Positions 36,681 through 44,451 of a stretch of DNA of 64,000 nucleotides are shown one piece after another. The notes below the pieces were generated by a model. It saw only the letters and a program-made list of their open reading frames with translations. It was not told the DNA's origin and ran no database searches. The position numbers were made by a program, and so were the translations under genes. The DNA is from Cercophora sp. LCS_1 (lineage: Eukaryota; Ascomycota; Sordariomycetes; Sordariales; Lasiosphaeriaceae). The DNA is taken from NCBI GenBank assembly GCA_036250225.1, contig JAPZLL010000009.1:1116001-1180000 (forward strand), written 5' to 3'. The first letter of the stretch is position 1. Every line of letters begins with the position of its first letter.

Positions 36681-37063
36681 ATGCCCTCCGTAAAGAACCC
36701 CAACAAGCCGTCCAAGAACCGCCTTGCGGCGCGCGCCTCCAAGGCGAAGAAACAGGCCCAGCAAGCGTCGGCGGCGGGGAAGAAGAGCAAGATCCAAAAG
36801 GCCGATGCGAGGGTCGGCGCCCGAACAGGATTGATGCCTACCAGTGGCCCGAGAGCTCCCGTGAGCAAGAAGAAGCAAAAGAAGATTGAGCAGAGGTTGA
36901 GGCTAGCGCTGCAACGGAAGATGAAGGAGGAGGGGGAGGTCGAGATGACTGGTAAGTTTTTGGTAGTAGTAGGGAGGGGTACTGCGGGGAAATGCTAATA
37001 GAGACAGATGCGCCGGTCGGGAAAGACGTTACTTCGAAAGAATCCGAGATGGATATTGAGTGA
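36681..37063 (+). CDS. ALB1: ALB1-like 60S ribosome biogenesis protein, two exons
   Basis: The model is join(36681..36951, 37008..37063), 108 residues; the intron is 56 bases with a CTAAT branch. The protein is small and very basic: MPSVKNPNKPSKNRLAARAS, KAKKQAQQASAAGKKSKIQK, then VSKKKQKKIEQRLRLALQRK and a short acidic end. This matches the Alb1 domain, a partner of the export factor Arx1 that travels on pre-60S particles from the nucleus to the cytoplasm. Length and charge fit. Assignment rests on the SKNRxAARASKAKK start and the KKKxKKxE helix. Confidence 0.75.
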
Positions 37064-37346
37064 TTTGTGAGCTATGAAAGGGGGCGTATTAAGGGGAGAA
37101 AAGGGAGAGGATCCGGCCGGGAGATCATTGGGTCCCGGAGTGGGAGACAGGTGAGTACTGGGCTCGATGTGGCACTATTGCTGTTTCTATGGATGCTGAT
37201 CTTTCCAAGTCTATGATGTGTAGGCGCCAACGCTTAGTGCCTTTAAGATACCCCGAATCCCGAATACAAAGAAGTAAAATAGACGCGAACTCGTTTCGAT
37301 GTGGTCTCCACGAAGTCTCCTCCGAGGCAAGTTGTCGGTAGTTTGA

Positions 37347-38873
37347 TTAGGAGAACGAAGTTCTCACAGGGCCTTGGGGGAAGATGAAGGGAGAGGCGCT
37401 ACCAAATTGTAGAGCATAGGGATGGTCGGTCGAAGGACTGGCCTCCGACGAAGACGCCGATGGTGCAAGTTGATCGTCGGACGAGGAACTCTGCTCGGGC
37501 GAGGGGATCTGACGGTTTCGAAATGGATTCTCAATGTTGCTTGCCAGAGGCAGCAGTGACCGGCGCCTTGCCTCGGAGGAGCGCTGCATGACTTCGGCGA
37601 CCTTGGCTCCGAACGAGAGCACAGTCTCGTCCGACCCTTGTGTGAGCTGATCGTATGCTTGGACCGATTGGCGACAGAGCTCGTCCAAGTCGCTGGTGAG
37701 AACGACGAGCGGAATATTCAGCTGGGTAGGAATAGAGGGATCCTTTGCCACAGAGTTGATGACGAGGGCAACATCGCTCTTGCGTCTGGAAATCCAACCA
37801 TCCCTTGACAGCTGGAGATCCTTGACAATGTCGCCGCATCTTTTCAGCCCCCTCAGCCGACTACCCCCCAGAGCCTGGATCTCAGTGTGTTCGCCCACCA
37901 TCATGCCCACGACCTCTTTCCCAAGGCCCTCCCACCCCGTTAGGATTTGACGCAGCCCGACAATCTCGTCGTCTGCCGCGTCAAGTTTGTTTTCCAGCAA
38001 TCGCATCCTGTGATCCGCATCCTGTAGCTCTGTCTGAAGCTTTTCGATCTGGGTCACATTCAGATTGGCCTTACAGCTCAATGCTCGAATAGTGGACTGA
38101 TACTGCTCTGCCTTGGCCTCGGACTTGTTAGCGTTACTGAGCGCCAGCTTGGTGACCTCCCAGTGCGTATCAACTTGTTTTCGGTGGTCGTCGATCTCAT
38201 CCAGGTGCTTCTTGGTGAGTTCAACGGCCTCTTGATCGAAAAGGCGTGCCGCTTCGAGCAAGTCGACAATCCACGGCCACCAACCGCCTCTCGTCTCCAA
38301 CCTCTCTCTGCACAAGGTCGCCTTCTCGACACTGCCAAAGACCCGGATCTCCATATCATAAAGCCACTTTGGATCGCCTGCCATCGCTTCGGGGGACAGC
38401 GGCCAGACCCACGAATTCTGCTCGCCCCCATCATTCTCGTCGCTCTCATCACCCTCCTCCACAACAGTCTCATCCTCATCCTCTCTCAGATGATCCACCT
38501 CGTCATCTTCCAACTCTTCAACGCTCTCCCACTCTTCAATCTTCCACTCCTCACTCTCATCCATTCCTTCTTCTCCATCTTCTTCATTCCCAAGCCCGCT
38601 CGACTCTTCCACATATTCATCCATTGTCAGAAAAAGCCAGTGCATATCTCCCAAGAAATTTCGCGCCATCATCCATCCGCCATGAAACCCAAGTTGATGG
38701 TTTCTCGCCGTCCTGCTTTGCTGGTTGCGCTCCCGCGTAAGGCCACGGTAGATATATCTGAGGACATTGGCGTCTAAACCAGCCGGCGGCTCGCCCCAGC
38801 GGTTGCAGAGGTCGGTGTAGGAGCGAAAGGGGACGAGACGCCAGTTGCGGGAAGCGTGTCCTCGACGGGGCAT
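37347..38873 (-). CDS. Large coiled-coil protein of unknown function
   Basis: A single uninterrupted ORF of 508 residues. The N-terminal 100 residues are basic and aromatic. A strongly acidic block (EEDGEEGMDESEEW and following Asp/Glu runs) comes next, then about 200 residues of heptad-like helix (LTKKHLDEIDDHRKQVDTHW, IEKLQTELQDADHRMRLLEN, KLDAADDEIVGLRQIL). The tail is Ser/Pro-rich. No catalytic motif, signal peptide or membrane span is visible, and I do not recognise a family. The ORF is far longer than chance, and the other frames over it are its shadows. Confidence 0.72.
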   Translation of the reverse strand: MPRRGHASRNWRLVPFRSYTDLCNRWGEPPAGLDANVLRYIYRGLTRERNQQSRTARNHQLGFHGGWMMARNFLGDMHWLFLTMDEYVEESSGLGNEEDGEEGMDESEEWKIEEWESVEELEDDEVDHLREDEDETVVEEGDESDENDGGEQNSWVWPLSPEAMAGDPKWLYDMEIRVFGSVEKATLCRERLETRGGWWPWIVDLLEAARLFDQEAVELTKKHLDEIDDHRKQVDTHWEVTKLALSNANKSEAKAEQYQSTIRALSCKANLNVTQIEKLQTELQDADHRMRLLENKLDAADDEIVGLRQILTGWEGLGKEVVGMMVGEHTEIQALGGSRLRGLKRCGDIVKDLQLSRDGWISRRKSDVALVINSVAKDPSIPTQLNIPLVVLTSDLDELCRQSVQAYDQLTQGSDETVLSFGAKVAEVMQRSSEARRRSLLPLASNIENPFRNRQIPSPEQSSSSDDQLAPSASSSEASPSTDHPYALQFGSASPFIFPQGPVRTSFS

Positions 38874-40242
38874 GGTTGCATTAACCCTACTTCGGCGTGA
38901 TCTTGGTCGCTATGTCGTTGTGTTGAAGGTACCACTGCGATCAACAGGCAAGTCAATGATCTGTCTGTCTGAAGTTTTTGCAACGAGACAAGTAGTAAAA
39001 GCGTTCACCCCAGGGTTTATACACCCCTCGTACTCTTCCCTCATAATCTTTGATCCTGTCCTCCAGCAAAGATCAACGAACCATCCACCCAATTGAGACC
39101 ATCCAAACTGAAACACAGCAACAAAACCGATTGTCCTTGTTCCTCCCGCCCTTTTTACACAGTAACACACTCAAAGAACCCTCACATCCACACATACACA
39201 TCTCTAAACACTAGCACGTCACAATGAAAAAAAAGGATAAAGAACCCAGGGGTCAACAACCACCCACCCGAGACATCGTGCAAAAAAGACGGGCAAAAAA
39301 GACACAGATAACAAAAAAAAGAAAAAACATACAACACCAGGGATTCACTGGTCGTCACCGACCCAATTACTAGTCTGGCCCTCACTGGTTTATCGATGGG
39401 AGAGCGGACGGGATCCCGAGTTCTCCAATGGGTATGGTCGTATGTGATAGTTCGTGTCGTTGACGGTGGTGATATGATGCTGCTCTCACCAGTACCACGG
39501 CCACCATCATCGCCGCCTCTCCTGGGCACCACAGCGAGACTGTTCAGGCATATGCAGATGTTAGCCTTGCAGGTATTAACCTTTATGTCAAGGTGTTGAG
39601 AATAGGAGCTAGAGGCTACGGGAAACTACTGGTCACGGGTGGTGCTGATCAAAGATGGCAAAGGTGCGCGAGTGCGTGACAAAGGGGCAAAGCAAACAAA
39701 ATACAAACACCACCACAGTAAAAACTGGCGACGCGTAGGAATCGAATTGAGATGAGGGACAGCACACAGCACAAAGCACCAAAGAAGATGGAGGATGGCA
39801 ACAGTTTGAATACCCCAAGAGCAGGGAGACAAAAGAAGATGGTGATCTTGGTCAGGGCAGTCTCTTGATGCAGGCAGTCTGATTCAGGTGTCAACCCAGA
39901 CAATCACCACATATTGAACCAACAAAGACGTCATAAAACCATTCAATTAAGCTTCTGTCAAAGTCATGAATCCCCCGTCCGTCCCTTCCGAGACATGCAA
40001 CCAAAGGGTATCCTACGTGCGACCACAAGGCGACCACCCCGACCAAGCATTTCCCCAAGAAAACAAAAACAAAACCAGGGGGGAATTGGACGCCGTGTTT
40101 TAATTTCCTTCCGCAGAAAATATTAAATAAGCGTAAACGAGAGACTGTTCTAAAGCACTGAAGTATCCACAAGACCTAGCCTATCAAAGCAGCTTTCATC
40201 ATGGCCATGTCCAGCGCCCCAACAGATCCTCCATCACATTCC
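38874..40242. other. Intergenic stretch
   Basis: Upstream region of the coiled-coil gene and 3' flank of the GH72 gene (both minus strand). A- and C-rich low-complexity patches, no coding signal. Confidence 0.5.
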
Positions 40243-41939
40243 TTAGAGGACAACCATGGCACCGCCGACAGCCATGGCGACGACAACATAGAGACCAATG
40301 GCCATGTCGGCGAGGGCGAAGAAGCTCCTGGAAGGACCGCCCGCCGACGCGTTCTTGGTGCTGGTGCTTGATGCCGAACCGGCGGTGGCAGTGGCGGCAA
40401 CATCGTTGACCTTGCTGGCGCTAGCAAGACCGGCCGAGCACGAGGCCGCGACTGAGGGACTCTTGACGACCTTAGCGCCGCCCTGGAAGCTGCAAGCACC
40501 GGCGGCCGAGCCCTGGTTCTTGTAGTACTGGTGGAGGACCCAGCCGAGCTTCTGCTTGTCAGTGCACATCGAGTAGGCTCCGTAGACGCCGTTCTCAACA
40601 TCGGCCGCGATGCCGGCGCAAGCCTTCTTGTCCTCGCCGCAGATGTAGCCGAAGATATCGCCGAAGTCCTTGACCTTGAGGCTGTCGTCGGGCTTGCACT
40701 CGAGCGAGCTGTACATGCAGTCGCAAAGCTGGGAATCCGGAACGGGGGGGAGAATATCGGGGTGCACCTTCCAGTCCTTGTTGGGGAGGGGGCACTCGGC
40801 CGGCACGTTGGTGGGCTGGTAGTCGGCCATCTTGGTCGACGAGGGCTTGACGGTAGCCATGACAGTCTTGAGCGGGGCAAAGTCCTTCTGGGTCACGGCA
40901 CGGCCGCCCTGGACGCTGACGATACCTACACAAAGTTAGACCATGCATCCGGTTGACAAGGATGTGCACTCACCGTAGTCGTTGGCCTCCTGGAAGTACA
41001 TGTAGACGATACCGCCGGAGAAAACCTCAGTCATCTCATCCGAGTAGAGCGCCTCCGTCTCTTGCCAGATACGCTCAGCAGCGCCATTGGGAACGTTGCA
41101 GCCGTACTCGGCGAAGAAGACGGGCACAGAGTAGTTCTTGAAGTACTCGACCTGCTTGTCGTAGCCAGACTTTTGCATGGAGCTCTGGCCGCACCACGAG
41201 TAGATGTTGTAGCCCCAGTAGTCGATAGCCTCGGACTGGTTGCCGCAGTTGAAGTAGTGAGCAATCTCGTCGCGGATATCCGGGTCGTCGTTGGCAGCAT
41301 AGCCGACGCCGAGCCAGCGGCTTTGCTTGGCCTTGATGTGGGCCTTGGTGTCGCGCACAGCAGCCTTGACGAAAGCCGAGGCGTCCGTGTTGCTGTTGTT
41401 GTTGGTGACTTCGTTGCCGGCAAAGAAACCAATGACGTTGTCGTATTGGGCCAACTCGTCGATGACATCGGTATAACGCTGGAGGAGCTCCACGTCCCAC
41501 TTGGGATCGTCACGGTTGATGGAGAGCACAGGCTCGCTCAGATCGCTGATGACGTAGATGCCCGCATCGTCCAACATCTTCATGCACGCGCTGTGATCCT
41601 TGGTCGGGTCGACGGCGTACGTGCGAATGGTGTTGGTCTTGAGCGACTGGAGGAGGGGAATGTCGCGCTTGCAGGCCGCCTCGTCGGCGAGAGGGTCGAC
41701 ATACTTGGTGCTCCCGGTAGAAGCACCGCCAGCCGCACTCTCTTGCTGGTAGGCAATGCCGTTCATGAAGAATTGGGTGCCGTTCTCGTAGAAGAACTTG
41801 GAGCCCTGGGTCATCTGTGTTAGCGGTCTGCTTCATGAGGGGTTGCGCCGCGCCTCCCTACCTTCATGATAATAGGCGGCAGGGCGGCCGAGGCCTGGCC
41901 CAGGATGAAGGACGCCGCAATGGCCGTTGTTCCGCGCAT
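40243..41939 (-). CDS. GH72 1,3-beta-glucanosyltransferase with X8/CBM43 domain and GPI anchor
   Basis: The model is complement(join(40243..40925, 40974..41814, 41862..41939)), 533 residues. Exon 1 is a signal peptide (MRGTTAIAASFILGQASAAL). The GH72 catalytic domain follows, with the acid/base Glu in FFAGNEVTNN (near residue 161) and the nucleophile Glu in FFAEYGCN (near 262). After QEANDYGIVS comes a Cys-rich X8 (CBM43) module (QLCDCMYSSLECK, GYICGEDKKACAGI, GAYSMC, GACSFQGGA). A Ser/Thr/Ala spacer and a C-terminal hydrophobic stretch (FFALADMAIGLYVVVAMAVG) signal GPI attachment. These enzymes (Gas/Gel/Phr) cut and religate beta-1,3-glucan chains at the cell surface. The CBM43-bearing type corresponds to yeast Gas1/Gas2. 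Confidence 0.93.
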
Positions 41940-43770
41940 TTTGACAGATGTCTTGGTTCCGTGCTCAGTGGGCGAGAGAGCAGGACAGGTCGCAATCGAC
42001 AAACGGTGCTGGGACGTTCGGATGCGCCGGCGTTGTTAGTCGGTGCTCGAGTGGAGGGGCTGGTTGTCGCGAGGAAAGTGGAGGTTTTCGACGCGCTTCG
42101 TGGTCTCGGATCAAATCGAACGGATCTCTACACTCGTCTTGTCTGTGCTGATTACCGCGGTCACGACGCGAAAAGCTGCTGAAACAGTAATTGTGTAAAC
42201 GAGAAGTGGGAAGAAAAGCAGTAGTAGTCTGTTCAACGAGAGTCAGAATTAGAGGAGGCTAGCGACACAGAAAGAAAAGTCGTCGTCAATTGCAGCTCCC
42301 TCTGCCGTCAATTCGCACACAGGCAGGTTTCGATGTTTGGAAGAAGGGAGTGTAGCGTTCACGGAGCCCGTGTCGCAGAGATAAAAAGCTGGGCAGGAGG
42401 AGCGCCCCTGGCCAAGGAGGCCAGGCCTCGCGTTCCCACACCCCCGGCGTCTCTGACAGGGGCAGTGTGGATCCACCTGCAAGGTTGGTCAAAGACGATT
42501 TGACGCAGAGCGCCAACATCAATGGTCAGCCCGCCAGACGCCCCCCAAAAGGGCCGTGGCGCAGCCATGCCGACGCAACGCATCCCTCCAATCCGGTTGT
42601 GGAGTGGTTCACATTTCCACGTTCCATCGTCATCTCGTTTGGTGACCAACCGAAAGAGCACCGTATGGCTAACAGTTTCACGTGGTATCTGCGGCTCTTT
42701 CTGTTATCGCGCCCGTGTGCGACACTGTCCCAGACACCAGCACCAGTGCGAGAATAGGGGCAATCTCCGCAGCCAACACAACGGGTAGCATCCCCTCTTC
42801 CATCGTTCCTTTTACCAAATTGACGGCCACCATCTCTCATGCCGTCAGAACGCCTAACCAGCCGCGCATAGAAAAGGGATGAAGGCAAGATGGTGAGCAT
42901 CATGATGACCAGGTTAAATGTTGGAAGGCACCCCGCCTGATCCGTGTCAACCGGGGCGATCGGCAGCGCCTGGTGTCCTTGGAAAATGCTTGACTTTCGA
43001 AACAAGACTTTTCGCAGAGCGGTGGGCCTGGGCCCGCCTCGGCAGATCTGTCAGGCCGCCTCGGAGGTTGAATGGCGCTTGCGCTGGGGACCTGTCATCT
43101 CGTCTCGTATCGCCGTCATCTGGAGCTCATTGAGAGATCTTGCGTCCCTGGCGCTGCTTGGGCACTGGCGTTCGGAAGCCAAACGCTCTCTGACGCTGAC
43201 AGGCGACCAACAAATTCAATTGCAGGCGGTTCCTGGGTTCGGGTGACGTGCCGCAGCCGTTATCTGCCTTGGGTCCTTGGCACCCGCAAGCCAAGAACGG
43301 CGCGCAGAGCTTGTCTTCTCCAGATCTCAACCCCAAGATCTACGGGGGGTCTCTGACGCTGAAAAAGAAATGTTTGTTCGTCATGTTCGTGCCGTGTTGC
43401 CGCGCCAGCTGGCAGCACTTCGCTTCTTGACCGTCTCAAATATTGTGTTCTCCCGGTTCTCGTATTCACCCCGCGTACCCACGGGTGTGTGGCGCGGCGC
43501 TCTCATCAATCGCTTGCCCCGCACTCAAAGTCCAATGCCCCTGAACAGCCACGAATCCCGTAGGTTCCGGTCAGACTCATGCCGAGTATCAGCAATGTTC
43601 AACAAGACCCAAGGTCAAGTCCATCAGTAGCCGTGGTAAACTGTCATCATCCCGGTAAAAGAAAACGAACACATTAACGGGCTAACTCACCGCGAGACGA
43701 ATCCACTCGGAGTCCGGCCAGCGGGGCCCAGTTGGCCCGCGAGACAGGAGTCGGGACCGTGTCCCGCGTC
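41940..43770. other. GH72 upstream region and 3' flank of the snoRNA host
   Basis: No supported gene. The part near the GH72 start is its promoter. The distal part should hold the 3' end of the host transcript's last exon, which begins at 43845. Confidence 0.45.
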
Positions 43771-43912
43771 ATTGTGTCCAGGGAAGAAGCAAACGCAGCT
43801 GGTGTGGGACAAGCCAAACACGTTGGGGGCCCTCCCCCATCGTTCCTACCAGAAATGTATCAGCGAACTTGAACAAGGGAACGGTGTCTGTCAATTGTTT
43901 CTCGAGTGACCA

Positions 43913-43989
43913 GGGCATCAGATCGAAAGGTGAGTTCTCCATGGAAAGTCAGAGAGAAAATGTAGAGTTGTCTTGTTGCTCATCATGCT
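43913..43989 (-). ncRNA. Box C/D snoRNA candidate 18
   Basis: Canonical C box ATGATGA (43980-43986), internal CTGA (D'), D box CTGA (43918-43921), and GCAT/ATGC stem. The host intron begins GCACGT at 44024. The 3' end is 68 bases from the last exon (43845). Confidence 0.7.
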
Positions 43990-44122
43990 GGAACGGGGGA
44001 AGAAGTGGAAAGGGCTCAACGTGCCGGGGGACTGAGGGATGACTGTTGGATGTCCTGGAAGATCACATTGTCAGCAGTTTTTCATCAACATTGAAATGCT
44101 CGTAAGGGAGACTCGTAACTAG

Positions 44123-44194
44123 TGCACCAGAACAACCATGGTAAAATATCCTCACAGGGATTCAGGAAATGCAGCTATTGTTATGCGTCATGCT
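44123..44194 (-). ncRNA. Box C/D snoRNA candidate 17 (degenerate boxes)
   Basis: C box ATGACGC (one change) and D position CTGG (44127-44130); D' CCTGA is intact. Spacing to the exon at 44054 is 69 bases. Possibly a decaying copy. Confidence 0.45.
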
Positions 44195-44334
44195 GGTGTG
44201 GTGGAAAGAAGAGAAGGCAACATACCGAGTCTGCTGGTCCAAGGCCGGTGGGTGATGATGTTTTGGTTCTGGGAAAGATCTCAAATCAGCAAAGGTGACA
44301 GAAAACGGAGAAGCGTCTTTCAGCTCATATGACC

Positions 44335-44406
44335 AGCGTTCAGACCGATGAGTTTTTAAGGTGTCCGCATGGGAAATTGGGGAGATATGTATGTATGCAT
44401 CATGCT
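44335..44406 (-). ncRNA. Box C/D snoRNA candidate 16
   Basis: AGCATGATGCA holds the C box (44396-44406) and D box CTGA (44340-44343), with AGC/GCT ends. The 3' end is 67 bases before the exon at 44268. Confidence 0.65.
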
Positions 44407-44451
44407 GGTATGAGGGACAGGAAACGAGACACAACGTACCGGATTTGTAGT

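Noticed and set aside
38163..38777. 204-codon plus-strand ORF
   Set aside because: Antisense shadow of the coiled-coil gene, whose own 508-codon frame is the better candidate.
41062..41823. 253-codon plus-strand ORF
   Set aside because: Antisense shadow of the GH72 catalytic domain.
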